From: Acidimicrobiaceae bacterium
GTDB taxonomy: Bacteria > Actinomycetota > Acidimicrobiia > Acidimicrobiales > UBA8592
NCBI GenBank assembly: GCA_002712325.1
Contig: PATH01000027.1
Coordinates: 13,268-48,622, forward strand
Direction: 5' to 3'
Length of the DNA stretch: 35,355 nucleotides
In this document: positions 1-10,278 of the stretch, in pieces
Layout: every line of letters begins with the position of its first letter
Position numbering within the stretch: position 1 is the first letter of the stretch
Program-made: the position numbers and the translations under genes
The notes under the pieces: generated by a model
Database searches by the model: none
The model's input: the letters and a program-made list of their open reading frames with translations, nothing else
What the model was told of the DNA's origin: nothing

Positions 1-336
1 GACTGGCAAGGCATCGGGAGAGGGCCAGGCGCATACGACCTCGCTTACCTGCTTGGCGGGTCAATGGAAACCGAATTACGAAGAGCTAACGAAAGGGATC
101 TTGTAACTGCCTACCACAATGAACTCTCTAAGAACGGGGTTGAAGGCTACAGCCTTGATAGCGCTTGGAGCGATTATGGCTTTGCGCACCTAATAGGAGG
201 GCTGGCAACTTCTGTCTTCGCTGGTGGAACCCTTGATTTAAGTAACGAACGTGGCAAGGAATTGATAACCATGATGTCCGAGCGGCACGTTACTGCTGCA
301 CTGGACCATGGTGGTTTAGATCAAATACCAAAATAA
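1..336 (+). CDS. Phosphotransferase-family (aminoglycoside/ecdysteroid kinase-like) protein, C-terminal part; truncated at window edge
   Basis: Frame 1 is open from base 1: DWQGIGRGPGAYDLAYLLGGSMETELRR..., matching the 'DWQ..G.G..DLAYLL' Mg-binding segment of APH-like kinases; ends TAA at 336. Confidence 0.65.
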   Translation, partial: DWQGIGRGPGAYDLAYLLGGSMETELRRANERDLVTAYHNELSKNGVEGYSLDSAWSDYGFAHLIGGLATSVFAGGTLDLSNERGKELITMMSERHVTAALDHGGLDQIPK

Positions 337-361
337 GCTTCTCTTGGGATCTTAGATATAA

Positions 362-571
362 CTAAAGTGCATTTGTTTGATGAAATCTTGCCCTGTGCAC
401 CTTATAAGAAGCTAGATGCCATTGCCTGCAGTATTGACATAGATAAGGTCTTTGACCTCGATTATGAAGAAAAGCATTTTGGCTATCAATAAAGGACTTT
501 TTCTGACTGCATCGCTTCTCCCCATGCTTTCGTCTAGATTCTTTAGCTTTGTTCGCATATTTATCTGCCAT
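362..571 (-). CDS. Small CxxC-WH zinc-ribbon-like protein (69 aa)
   Basis: ORF with ATG start; ...RPYLCQYCRQWHLAS... resembles the 'Y.C..C..WHLT(S)' motif of small actinobacterial/phage hypothetical proteins; fills an otherwise empty gap. Confidence 0.45.
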   Translation of the reverse strand: MADKYANKAKESRRKHGEKRCSQKKSFIDSQNAFLHNRGQRPYLCQYCRQWHLASYKVHRARFHQTNAL

Positions 572-629
572 ACGCCTATGTTAAGTGCTATGTGTGACAT
601 CTAATTTAGAGATCCTGAAAGGAAACGAC

Positions 630-1259
630 ATGGAAGTTTTTGAGGCAATGAGCACTTGCCGAGCTATGCGATATTTGAAACCTGACGATGTTTCAACTGA
701 TTTGATAGAACAAGTCATAACTGCTGCGACGTGGGCACCAAGCCCAGGTAATTCACAGGGAAGAGATTTCGTTATTGTCACAAATAAGGAAAAGATTCTC
801 ACAATTGCGGATTCTATTGAGGGATCTATGGCTGCCAGAGTTGCTTCAATGGATCGCCCTGACAAGTCACATAAATTGATGCTAGATGGGACTGAACATC
901 TCTTGAAAACGCTCAAAAGTTGCCCGGTCCTTATTTTCGTATGCGGAAAGCCGATTTACCCTCATGGATCCCCAAGGGACTCGTTTGTATGGTCATCCAT
1001 TTACCCGGCTGCGCAAAATCTGATACTGGCAGCTCGAGCGCTGGGGCTCGGGACTGTATTCACAACTTTTCAAGGAGTAGCAGAACAGACTATCCGAGAA
1101 GTATTAGAAATACCCGATGATGTATTGATTGGGTGCATGATCCCTATGGGTTGGCCCGAAAAGAAATTCGGTCCGCTAAACAGAGAACCTTATGGCAATG
1201 TTGCTCATCACAATTCTTGGCAGGGTGAATTACGAATCTATCCGCCTATTCAGAGCTAA
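630..1259 (+). CDS. Nitroreductase family protein
   Basis: MEVFEAMSTCRAMRYLKPDDVS...AATWAPSPGNSQGRDFVIV; AAAGGA Shine-Dalgarno before ATG at 630 favours this over the ORF-track start at 585. Confidence 0.85.
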   Translation: MEVFEAMSTCRAMRYLKPDDVSTDLIEQVITAATWAPSPGNSQGRDFVIVTNKEKILTIADSIEGSMAARVASMDRPDKSHKLMLDGTEHLLKTLKSCPVLIFVCGKPIYPHGSPRDSFVWSSIYPAAQNLILAARALGLGTVFTTFQGVAEQTIREVLEIPDDVLIGCMIPMGWPEKKFGPLNREPYGNVAHHNSWQGELRIYPPIQS

Positions 1260-1984
1260 GGGGCTAACGATCCCCAAGCTTGAGCTAATTCAGGTTCTCC
1301 AAAAATCTCTAGACCCTGAGGATCTCGGCCCCAAAGATAGAGCAAAAGGTCAATGGCACTTCCACGAACTGCAACATCTCCCTTAGCATGTTCACGGGTA
1401 ACTACAATTTTGTTACCCGATGGTTTAATAAGCCACTCCCCTTCACCATCTGTTCGATGAAGATGTATTGAACCATCGGGATAAAGAAATTCCTTATTTG
1501 GATTCATTGAGTGCTGCAATGCGCCGTCTATGTACTCACCTATCCCATCACAAGCAACGTCACCATCTACTTCAACGAATTCGCTATCAACTGATTCGGC
1601 ATCCCTCATGTGCAGAAGCGTTTCATGCGTCATACGCCTGATGAAAAATCGAATATCTTGATCTCTTCCCCAAGTCCACACTGGAGTCGCTGGATCACTG
1701 CCGCCAAGCACTTCCAAGAGAACAGAGAATTTATCTATAGCCCATTCTCGCTGATTATTTTCTGGCGGTGTTGGGAATGGTGTGGTCGGTCTCTCAAGGC
1801 TTTCAGACTCAATGACTGAAGTTACAGCCCCATAGACTCTTCCTACATGAGCCATTAAATCGCTTACAGCCCAGTCTGGGCACTGTTTGATTGACTCAGA
1901 TTCGTTTCCTTCAGCTACTGCAAACATGCGTTTTCCAAATAGTTCTAGCGAACCAAGCAGTCGGTTACTATTCATCGGTTGCAT
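1256..1984 (-). CDS. Maleylpyruvate isomerase / mycothiol-dependent DinB-like family protein
   Basis: WAVSDLMAHVGRVYGAV..., RMTHETLLHMRDAE (metal-binding His pattern) and C-terminal ...DLLLYLWGRDPQGLEIFG typical of the family. Confidence 0.75.
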   Translation of the reverse strand: MQPMNSNRLLGSLELFGKRMFAVAEGNESESIKQCPDWAVSDLMAHVGRVYGAVTSVIESESLERPTTPFPTPPENNQREWAIDKFSVLLEVLGGSDPATPVWTWGRDQDIRFFIRRMTHETLLHMRDAESVDSEFVEVDGDVACDGIGEYIDGALQHSMNPNKEFLYPDGSIHLHRTDGEGEWLIKPSGNKIVVTREHAKGDVAVRGSAIDLLLYLWGRDPQGLEIFGEPELAQAWGSLAP

Positions 1985-3023
1985 TTCCCCCCATAGCCCA
2001 ACGAATTCCCTCTAACATTTTTTTCACATCTTCGGCTGTAGTTTCAAAGCTGGTCATTAGACGGACTTCATTTTCTTGTTCCCAATCATAGAAATAGCTC
2101 CAATCTTGGAGAAGCCTTCTTGATTGTGAGGGAAGTTTTAGAAAAGCGGCATTTACTTCTGCCTTTTGAGTAAGTTCGACACCTTCTATCGTTTCAAGCC
2201 CTTCAGCTAATTGAGCGGCCATCATATTCGCATGAGAAGCATGCTTTAGCCAAAGGTCGTTTTCTAGCATCGCTGAGAACTGGGCTGATATGTAGCGCAT
2301 TTTGGATGGGAGTTGAGCAGACTGCTTTTGAATGTACTCTGCAGCGGTTACTAATTCTTCGTTGAAAACAATGATCGCTTCTCCGTAAGCCATGCCATTT
2401 TTTGTTCCCCCAAAGCTTAGAATATCTACGCCAAGGTCGCAGGTGAATTCAGCGACTGAAAGACCTAACGCTGCAGTCGCATTTGCGATACGGGCCCCAT
2501 CCATGTGGACACGCAAGCCCGAACGCTTACAGATATCAATTACCTCTTTCAATTCATCGATTGAATAAAGTGTTCCATATTCAGTAGATTGCGTTAGAGA
2601 AATTGCCCCTGGCTGAGCGTGATGCACAATCCCTAATACCTCGATTTCCTTTTGCAACATCTCTGGTTTTATTTTTGCATCTGCACTATCAAGGTCTATG
2701 AGTTTCGCGCTTAAAAACTTTTCAGGCGCTCCGCATTCATCAATATTTATATGCGATGATTTGGTGCAAATAACGGCTTCCCATGGTTTAAGCATTGCTT
2801 GCAAACCAACAACATTCGCACCCGTTCCTCCGTACGCAAGGAGAGTGGTAACCTCCCTGTTGAAAAGTTCGTTCATTTGCTGTCGTAGCTTCTGGGTGTA
2901 CGGGTCGTCACCATATCCAATAGCGGGGCCGCTATTAACCTCACTTATCGCCGTTAGTACTTCAGGGAGGATTCCGGATGTGTTATCGCTAGCAAAGGAG
3001 GTTGCTGGTGCCTCGGGAGTCAT
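1968..3023 (-). CDS. ltaE: Low-specificity L-threonine aldolase (beta-eliminating lyase family)
   Basis: SFASDNTSG..., HMDGARIANATAALG, DILSFGGTKNG (PLP lysine). Confidence 0.85.
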   Translation of the reverse strand: MTPEAPATSFASDNTSGILPEVLTAISEVNSGPAIGYGDDPYTQKLRQQMNELFNREVTTLLAYGGTGANVVGLQAMLKPWEAVICTKSSHINIDECGAPEKFLSAKLIDLDSADAKIKPEMLQKEIEVLGIVHHAQPGAISLTQSTEYGTLYSIDELKEVIDICKRSGLRVHMDGARIANATAALGLSVAEFTCDLGVDILSFGGTKNGMAYGEAIIVFNEELVTAAEYIQKQSAQLPSKMRYISAQFSAMLENDLWLKHASHANMMAAQLAEGLETIEGVELTQKAEVNAAFLKLPSQSRRLLQDWSYFYDWEQENEVRLMTSFETTAEDVKKMLEGIRWAMGGNATDE

Positions 3024-3087
3024 GGGTTGACTTTATCCGGTAATTGAGCTGACGAGATACGAAATGGAAATTACGACGTCAGCGTGA

Positions 3088-3987
3088 TTAAACATCTAAA
3101 AATCTATAGGCAGCAATTGCTGATCCAACTGACCCTACTAAAGCACCGATCCCTAGAAGCAATATACCGATTTCCCATACCTCACCGCTTCCAACTGCAA
3201 AGCTCTGCAAGATATTCAACACATTATCGCTTGACAGCCATTCTTCGAACGCCCTATTTGCACCATAAACAGAAGCAGTCCCTAAAGCCGCCCCTATTAT
3301 TCCATGAAATGTGCCTTCAAGCATGAACGGAATCAGGATAAACCAATTGGTAGCTCCTACTAGTTTCATAACCTCTATCTCGCGACGGCGCGCAAACATA
3401 GCCATCCGGATCGTATTCAAGATCAAAAGTAGCCCGGTCGCCAAAAGAATAATGCCGGCTCCCAGAACTACCCATCGAATAACATCCGTCGCCGTTTCTA
3501 TCTTTGAAATTTCATCAGTTGCGCGTACTACTTTTTTGACACCTGGCTTGGCTTCGAAACCAGATGCAATTATCTCAATTGCCTCAGCATTGAGCTGAGC
3601 CGGTATCACGCGATAAGAAGATGGAATAACATCTGCAGTAACGAGTTGTGTAATTTCTGGATTATCAGGAAAATAATCTTCGTTAAATTCCTTCAAAGCC
3701 TCCTCTTGACTGACATAACGGTATGAAGAAATTCCAGTAGAGTTATCCAAATCGGTCTGTAGCAAATTCTTTTGATTTTCACTGATATCGGGTTGGACCC
3801 AGATTATGAATTCGACTCCATTCTCCCATCGATCAGTAGCGTTATTCACTCCCTTTTGGAGGAGTAAAGCCACTCCTAGCAAACTCAGTGAAACAGCCAC
3901 TGTCAGCACAGAAGCCAGAGTTAAAGTCAAGTTACGCCTCAGGTTTCTAGCAGTTTCCTTAACGAGGTAGTCAACATTCATTGGCAC
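3088..3987 (-). CDS. ftsX: Cell division permease FtsX
   Basis: N-terminal TM, WVQPDIS... extracytoplasmic domain, C-terminal FtsX TM segments with RREIEVMKLVGATNWFI; immediately downstream of ftsE. Confidence 0.93.
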   Translation of the reverse strand: MPMNVDYLVKETARNLRRNLTLTLASVLTVAVSLSLLGVALLLQKGVNNATDRWENGVEFIIWVQPDISENQKNLLQTDLDNSTGISSYRYVSQEEALKEFNEDYFPDNPEITQLVTADVIPSSYRVIPAQLNAEAIEIIASGFEAKPGVKKVVRATDEISKIETATDVIRWVVLGAGIILLATGLLLILNTIRMAMFARRREIEVMKLVGATNWFILIPFMLEGTFHGIIGAALGTASVYGANRAFEEWLSSDNVLNILQSFAVGSGEVWEIGILLLGIGALVGSVGSAIAAYRFLDV

Positions 3988-3999
3988 AAGACCGATCTA

Positions 4000-4677
4000 C
4001 TACTCATAGACACCTCGAGCTTGATCTCTTACGATTTCTCCATTGTTAAGTTCAATTACTCGCCTCCTCATCGTGTCGACGATACCGCGATCGTGAGTCG
4101 CCATGACTACCGTTGTTCCTGTTTCATTGATCCTCTCAAGAAGTCGCATGATTTCAACAGAAGTCCCAGGATCAAGGTTTCCTGTCGGTTCATCAGCGAG
4201 AAGGATTAACGGTCGGTTCACAAATGCCCGTGCAATGGAGACACGCTGCTGTTCGCCACCAGATAGCTCGTGGGGAAAGCGATGAGTCTTTTCATGTAGG
4301 CCTACCAGTTCTAAAATAGCTGGGACCTGATCTCGAATTATGTGTTTCGGAGTACCAATCACTTCAAGGGCAAAGGCCACATTCTGAGTCACTGTTTTAT
4401 TAGGCAAAAGTTTGAAATCTTGAAAGATGCTACCGATCTGCCTACGCATCCGGGGGACTCTCCACTTGCTTAGAGAGCCAATTTCTTTGCCAGCCACATA
4501 AATACGTCCAGAATCTGGCTCTTCCTCTTTATTCAGTAAGCGAAGAAACGTTGACTTACCCGAACCAGATTGTCCGACTAAGAAAACAAATTCCCCTCTT
4601 TGTATGTCACATGAAGCATCACGCAGAGCCAGAACTTCTCCCTTGTATACCTTCGTAACATCTTCGAGTTTAATCAT
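4000..4677 (-). CDS. ftsE: Cell division ATP-binding protein FtsE
   Basis: Walker [29 protein letters not shown] signature, Walker [13 protein letters not shown]. Confidence 0.95.
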   Translation of the reverse strand: MIKLEDVTKVYKGEVLALRDASCDIQRGEFVFLVGQSGSGKSTFLRLLNKEEEPDSGRIYVAGKEIGSLSKWRVPRMRRQIGSIFQDFKLLPNKTVTQNVAFALEVIGTPKHIIRDQVPAILELVGLHEKTHRFPHELSGGEQQRVSIARAFVNRPLILLADEPTGNLDPGTSVEIMRLLERINETGTTVVMATHDRGIVDTMRRRVIELNNGEIVRDQARGVYE

Positions 4678-4785
4678 TTAGCGCCCTTATTAATATTGAA
4701 AGATTAACACCTCGAAGTCCTTGTGTTGTTTCACTGCGAAGGAACTAGGCGATTAGTAACTGGCAATAGCAGTAGTCATAAACAG

Positions 4786-5898
4786 TTAGATTTCGTTAGA
4801 TTCTGATCGGACCCAACGCAAATAAGACTCAACAAAGGGGTCAATTTGTCCATTCAGAACATTTTCCACTGCCCCGATCTCAAAATTTGTTCTCAAATCT
4901 TTGACCATTTGATAGGGCTGCATCACGTATGATCTTATTTGGCTTCCAAATCCAACATTTTTGTTTTCCCCCCTAATGCTTGCTATTTCGTCCTCTCGTT
5001 GCTGGCGCTCAAGGTCGTGCAATTTTGAAGCTAGCATCTGCATGCACTTTTCTTTATTCTGATGCTGACTTCGCTCGTTCTGACATGACACAACAACGCC
5101 TGTGGGTAGGTGAGTTATTCGGACAGCTGAATCGGTTACGTTCACGTGTTGACCGCCAGCACCTGAAGATCGATATGTATCAATCCTAAGTTCTGTTTCC
5201 TCAATGTCAACTTGATCAGGGACCTCTTCAAAGAACGGAACTACGTGCATTGAGGCGAAGGAAGTATGGCGATTCGCTTGTTTATTAAATGGGGAAATCC
5301 TAACTAAACGATGTACACCATGTTCGGATTGGAGCATTCCGTATGCCCTTCTACCCGTGACTATAAATTCAGCTGATGATATTCCTGCTTCCGTCCCCTC
5401 TGAGACTGCTGTGACATCAAAGGATAGCCCTTTCTGTTCAGCCCATCGCTGATACATTCTCAGGAGCATTTCAGCCCAGTCTTGAGCCTCTGTGCCTCCC
5501 TCACCTGACTGTATATGACAAACAGCATCCCTTTCGTCATGCTCTCCGGTGAACAATGACCGAAGTTCCAGCTCGATGAATTCGCTTTCAATATCATGCA
5601 GTATCTGATTTGCTTCTCCAAGAATAGCGTTGTCGCCTTCTTCATTCGCTAGATCGATGAGGGTTTCTGCGTCTTCAATTTTTAGTTTTAGATTTTGGTA
5701 CACCGTGATGTCTTCAGAGATCTCCGCCAACTCTTGGCTTAATTTCTTAGCGCCTTTGGCATCATCCCAAAAGCCTGGTTGGGCCACCAGATCTTCAAGT
5801 TCGATTTTGCGATCTGTAATTTCTTCTATTCGTAAATATGTTGATGCTTCTTGTAGCCGGTTCTTCGCTTCTCGAAGGTCGGGCAATGATTCAGACAT
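4786..5898 (-). CDS. prfB: Peptide chain release factor 2
   Basis: GGQ motif (SSGAGGQHVNVTDSAVRITHLPTG) and SPF tripeptide (VRISPFNKQANRHTSFAS); single uninterrupted frame. Confidence 0.95.
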   Translation of the reverse strand: MSESLPDLREAKNRLQEASTYLRIEEITDRKIELEDLVAQPGFWDDAKGAKKLSQELAEISEDITVYQNLKLKIEDAETLIDLANEEGDNAILGEANQILHDIESEFIELELRSLFTGEHDERDAVCHIQSGEGGTEAQDWAEMLLRMYQRWAEQKGLSFDVTAVSEGTEAGISSAEFIVTGRRAYGMLQSEHGVHRLVRISPFNKQANRHTSFASMHVVPFFEEVPDQVDIEETELRIDTYRSSGAGGQHVNVTDSAVRITHLPTGVVVSCQNERSQHQNKEKCMQMLASKLHDLERQQREDEIASIRGENKNVGFGSQIRSYVMQPYQMVKDLRTNFEIGAVENVLNGQIDPFVESYLRWVRSESNEI

Positions 5899-5945
5899 GA
5901 ATAAAACCTTACCCTAGAGTCTTCCCTGCATTGGTTTACGGCGAA

Positions 5946-8696
5946 CTAACGCCCACAGCATTGCTTAAATTTCTTTCCTGATCCGCACGGGCACGGATCG
6001 TTCCTTCCTGTTTTTTCATATTCGCTTTTTACTACAGTCTGTTGTTTAGTTGATTTGTTCTCTTCGACAACAGCAGGGGCATTCTCAACGAGTTCTCCAG
6101 CGGACTTATTTGAACTGACTGCGGCGATTGCACCTGATGCTATTTCATCTGTTCCCGAATACTGCACGTTTTGAGATTGATCAAGAGTATTTTGATCATT
6201 ATCGGTGCTCGGATTGTCGCCTATCTCGATGTGGCTGACATATTTTACAAAGTCCTCGCTCACAGAATCCATCATCGTCTCAAACATTTCAAATCCCTCA
6301 CGTTGCCACTCAGTCAAAGGGTTCTTTTGGCCCATAGCTCGTAAATGGATTCCTTCCTTCAAGTAATCCATAGAGTACAAATGGTCCCTCCATCTTTGGT
6401 CGAGGATTCGGAGCATTATCTGCCCCTCCACTTGTCTCATCACATCAGGTGTAAGTTCTTGTTCCCGACTTTCATAGAACTCTATGGCTCTCTCCATAGT
6501 TTCTTCATAGAGAGCATTTACTTCTTCGTGCTTTTCTAGATCTGATAGTTCAATCTTATGGGGCCATAATGCCTGCAAGGCACTTACTAGTCCTTCTAAG
6601 TCCCATTCCTCTCTGTGCTCTGTTGGGCAGTATGTATTTAGTGAATCGTCGATTACTGCTGCGAAATTGTTGATCGTATCCTCTCTGAGGTCCTCTCCAC
6701 TCAAGATTTCATTTCGGCGGGCGTAGATTACCTTTCTCTGTTCATTCATTACTTCATCATATTTCAACACATTTTTGCGGATTTCAGCATTTCGTTGCTC
6801 AACTGTATTTTGTGCTCTCTCTATAGCTTTTGAAACGAACTTATCTCCCAGTGGCGCGTCATCAGGTAGTGCTTTTTTCATCACGAAATCCATTGCGCCT
6901 GTGGCAAAGAGTCGCATGAGTTCATCTTCCAAGGAAAGGTAGAATCTTGATTCTCCTGGATCTCCTTGTCGTCCCGAGCGACCTCGCAACTGGTTATCAA
7001 TACGGCGACTATCGTGTCGCTCAGTTCCGAGAACATAAAGACCACCGACATCCTTAACTTTTCTTCCTTCGTCAGAGCATGTGGATTCGTAATTCTTCAA
7101 GAGTTCGCTGTATCGTTTCTCTCCCGCTGGGTCAGATTGTTCTATTCCTTCTGCACGCAGGTCTCTATCAGCGAGTGCTTCTGGGTTTCCACCGAGAATA
7201 ATGTCAACCCCTCGTCCTGCCATGTTTGTCGCTACTGTAACTGACCCTATACGTCCTGCTTGTGCTACGACATCGGCTTCTTTAGCGTGGAGCTTAGCAT
7301 TCAACACGTTATGTTTGATTCCCCTCTTATCAAGTAAGTCAGAAACAAGTTCGGATTTCTCCACGGATATTGTGCCTACAAGGATTGGCTGACCTTTCTC
7401 ATTGCGTTCTATTATGTCCTCTACCAACGCATTGTATTTACCCATTTCAGATCGGTAGATATAGTCCACTTGGTCTTTTCGCACAATCGGCAGGTTTGTA
7501 GGAATGGGAATAACGTGTAAGCCATATGTGTTATAAAATTCTGCGGCTTCAGTTTCAGCGGTTCCTGTCATGCCAGCGAGTTTCTCATATAGTCGGAAAT
7601 AGTTTTGTAGCGTAATGGTTGCCAACGTTTGATTTTCTTCTTTGATTGACACTCCTTCTTTTGCTTCAACGGCTTGGTGAAGGCCATCGCTCCATCTCCT
7701 TCCATCAAGCACGCGTCCTGTGAACTCATCAACTATTTTCACTTCGCCATTCGCGATGATGTATTCCTTATCTTTGTGGAAAAGTTCCTTGGCTTTTAGA
7801 GCTACTTGAAACTGGTGAACTAGATTTGCAGAAATGCCTTCATAGAGGTTTTCGATCCCTAGAGCCTTCTCTACTGCAGTTACTCCACTCTCTGTTGGTG
7901 CAACTGTTCTCTTCTCTTCATCTACCTCGTAATGTTCATCTCTATTTAATCGTTGAACTATTGATGCAAACTGATTGTAAGTTTTTACTGCGTCAGCTAA
8001 TTTTCCACTTATTATAAGTGGGGTTCTGGCTTCGTCAATGAGGATGCTGTCAATTTCATCGACTATGCAATAGTTGTGACCTCTCTGAACCTTATTCTCC
8101 AACGACATCGTCATGTTGTCACGGAGATAGTCAAACCCTAATTCGTTATTGGTTCCATAGGTTACGTCTGCATCGTATTGTCGCCTTTTATGCTGTGTGT
8201 CCCTACTCCCTGGAACGACTAGCCCGACCTCTAATCCAAGCCAATTGTAGATCTGCCCCATCCATTCAGCGTCTCGTGTCGCCAGATAGTCATTCACCGT
8301 TACGACGTGAACGCCTTCACCGGATAGAGCATTGAGATATATTGGCAGTGTTGAGGTTAAAGTTTTCCCTTCACCTGTCTTCATTTCGGCGACCCATCCA
8401 AAATGCAAAGCTGCTCCACCAATTAATTGAACGTCATAATGTCTTTGCCCGAGTACTCGCTTTGATGCTTCTCTTACGACCGCAAAGGCCTCAATAATCA
8501 GAGAATTTATTCCTTCTCCCTGCTTTACACGAGTTTTGAATTCTGAAGTTTTTGCTCTCAAATCTTCGTCAGAAAGCTTTTGGAAATCCTGCTCTAGCTC
8601 ATTGATATCAGGAACTAGGTCCTGAAGAAGCTTAAGTTTTTTTCCTTCACCAGATCTGAGGATTTTTTTGATTGGGTTTTTACTCAAAGATTTCAA
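5946..8696 (-). CDS. secA: Protein translocase ATPase SecA with C-terminal SEC-C zinc motif
   Basis: MKTGEGKTLT, VTVNDYLATRDAEWM, DEARTPLIISG, QLRGRSGRQGDPG; C-term GRNDPCPCGSGKKFKQCCGR. Start is TTG (8696 or possibly 8687). Confidence 0.95.
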   Translation of the reverse strand: MKSLSKNPIKKILRSGEGKKLKLLQDLVPDINELEQDFQKLSDEDLRAKTSEFKTRVKQGEGINSLIIEAFAVVREASKRVLGQRHYDVQLIGGAALHFGWVAEMKTGEGKTLTSTLPIYLNALSGEGVHVVTVNDYLATRDAEWMGQIYNWLGLEVGLVVPGSRDTQHKRRQYDADVTYGTNNELGFDYLRDNMTMSLENKVQRGHNYCIVDEIDSILIDEARTPLIISGKLADAVKTYNQFASIVQRLNRDEHYEVDEEKRTVAPTESGVTAVEKALGIENLYEGISANLVHQFQVALKAKELFHKDKEYIIANGEVKIVDEFTGRVLDGRRWSDGLHQAVEAKEGVSIKEENQTLATITLQNYFRLYEKLAGMTGTAETEAAEFYNTYGLHVIPIPTNLPIVRKDQVDYIYRSEMGKYNALVEDIIERNEKGQPILVGTISVEKSELVSDLLDKRGIKHNVLNAKLHAKEADVVAQAGRIGSVTVATNMAGRGVDIILGGNPEALADRDLRAEGIEQSDPAGEKRYSELLKNYESTCSDEGRKVKDVGGLYVLGTERHDSRRIDNQLRGRSGRQGDPGESRFYLSLEDELMRLFATGAMDFVMKKALPDDAPLGDKFVSKAIERAQNTVEQRNAEIRKNVLKYDEVMNEQRKVIYARRNEILSGEDLREDTINNFAAVIDDSLNTYCPTEHREEWDLEGLVSALQALWPHKIELSDLEKHEEVNALYEETMERAIEFYESREQELTPDVMRQVEGQIMLRILDQRWRDHLYSMDYLKEGIHLRAMGQKNPLTEWQREGFEMFETMMDSVSEDFVKYVSHIEIGDNPSTDNDQNTLDQSQNVQYSGTDEIASGAIAAVSSNKSAGELVENAPAVVEENKSTKQQTVVKSEYEKTGRNDPCPCGSGKKFKQCCGR

Positions 8697-8744
8697 GCTC
8701 CATATTCAAGCGCATTCATTAGTTATTAATGCTATCAGGGAAGT

Positions 8745-10184
8745 CTAATACCGGTAGTGAGCCGGTTTGAAGGGGCCATCCACATTTACATCAATGTAAT
8801 CGGCTTGTTCCTCAGTCAACTCCGTAAGTCGCACACCGAGTGAATCGAGATGAAGCCTTGCTACTTTCTCATCGAGTGCCTTTGGAAGGGTAATCACTTC
8901 ATTTGCATACTCTTCAGCATGTTTATGCAAGTCGATTTGTGCCATAACTTGATTTGTAAAGCTACAACTCATAACGAAACTAGGGTGACCGGTCGCATTT
9001 CCAAGGTTTAGCAATCTCCCTTCGGAAAGGATAATCACTGAGTGCCCATCAGGGAAGACGTACTCATCTACTTGAGGTTTAATATTTACTCTCTGGACGT
9101 CTGACATTTGTTGTAGCCCCGCCATGTCTATTTCATTATCAAAATGCCCTATATTCCCGACTATGGCTTGGTGTTTCATTCTCGCCATGTGTTGAGCTGT
9201 GATTATATCTTTGTTACCTGTAGCGGTTATGAAAATATCAGCAGTTTCCATAACGTCTTCAAGGCGGACCACTTGGTATCCCTCCATTGCGGCTTGTAAT
9301 GCACATATTGGGTCGACTTCGGTAACTACCACGCGTGCACCTTGTCCTGCGAGAGATGCGGCGCATCCTTTACCGACGTCGCCGTAACCTAACACGCAGG
9401 CAACTTTCCCTCCAAGCATAACGTCCGTCGCTCGGTTAATTCCATCGATGAGTGAATGACGGCAGCCGTACAAGTTATCAAACTTTGACTTCGTAACTGA
9501 GTCATTGACATTGATTGCGGGGAACAGCAAAGATGATTCGCTTTGCATTTGATAAAGGCGATGAACCCCTGTTGTGGTTTCTTCTGAAACTCCCTTGATT
9601 GATGAGGCTATTCGTTCCCAGTCTATGCTCTCGCTCTGTGCAATTTTTCCCATACGGTTGAGGAAAACTTTCCACTCCTCAGAATCTTTTTCTTCGGCTT
9701 CAGGAATCATCCCGGCTTTGAGATACTCAAGTCCTTTATGAACCATCAACGTCGCATCGCCTCCATCGTCAAGAATTAAATTAGGCCCATCATTGTTTGG
9801 CCAATGGAAAAGTTGCTCAGTTGCCCACCAATACTCCTGTAGGGTTTCCCCTTTCCATGCAAAAACTGGGATCCCGGAAGGCTTTTCACTTGTTCCGTAG
9901 GGGCCGACTGCAACTGCGGCAGCTGCATGGTCTTGCGTAGAGAAGATATTGCATGAGACCCACCGTACTTCTGCGCCTAATTCAACGAGTGTTTCAATAA
10001 GGACCGCTGTTTGGACTGTCATATGCAGAGATCCGGCAATTTTTGCTCCTTGCAAAGGTTTATCATCGGACAACTCAGCACGAAGAGCCATAAGTCCTGG
10101 CATTTCGTTCTCGGCAAGGCGTATTTCTTTCCTACCGAAATCTGCTAGTGATAAGTCTGCTACTTTAAAATCATTAACTACCAT
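8745..10184 (-). CDS. ahcY: Adenosylhomocysteinase (S-adenosyl-L-homocysteine hydrolase)
   Basis: [22 protein letters not shown]-terminal [14 protein letters not shown] at 10184 preceded by GAAAGG at 7 nt; the ORF-track start at 10199 is a TTG. Confidence 0.95.
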   Translation of the reverse strand: MVVNDFKVADLSLADFGRKEIRLAENEMPGLMALRAELSDDKPLQGAKIAGSLHMTVQTAVLIETLVELGAEVRWVSCNIFSTQDHAAAAVAVGPYGTSEKPSGIPVFAWKGETLQEYWWATEQLFHWPNNDGPNLILDDGGDATLMVHKGLEYLKAGMIPEAEEKDSEEWKVFLNRMGKIAQSESIDWERIASSIKGVSEETTTGVHRLYQMQSESSLLFPAINVNDSVTKSKFDNLYGCRHSLIDGINRATDVMLGGKVACVLGYGDVGKGCAASLAGQGARVVVTEVDPICALQAAMEGYQVVRLEDVMETADIFITATGNKDIITAQHMARMKHQAIVGNIGHFDNEIDMAGLQQMSDVQRVNIKPQVDEYVFPDGHSVIILSEGRLLNLGNATGHPSFVMSCSFTNQVMAQIDLHKHAEEYANEVITLPKALDEKVARLHLDSLGVRLTELTEEQADYIDVNVDGPFKPAHYRY

Positions 10185-10213
10185 GACCAAGCCTTTCAAA
10201 ATTTGTATCTACT

Positions 10214-10278
10214 AGCTGAGGTCATCTGACTCTTTTGCAGCTTATTACATTCTATTGCGCCACTCAGCTTTTTAGCGC
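10214..10278 (-). promoter_or_regulatory. Candidate structured 5' leader (H-type pseudoknot) upstream of ahcY
   Basis: Minus strand: GCGCTA (10278-10273) pairs TGGCGC (10262-10257), one G-U; AGCTGAG (10269-10263) pairs CTCAGCT (10220-10214). Helices interleave as S1a-S2a-S1b-S2b; loop 1 is AAA. Confidence 0.5.

Noticed and set aside
5820-5898. Possible programmed +1 frameshift in prfB
   Set aside because: The RF2 frame is continuous from ATG at 5898 through the N-terminal helical region with no internal TGA, so no frameshift is needed.
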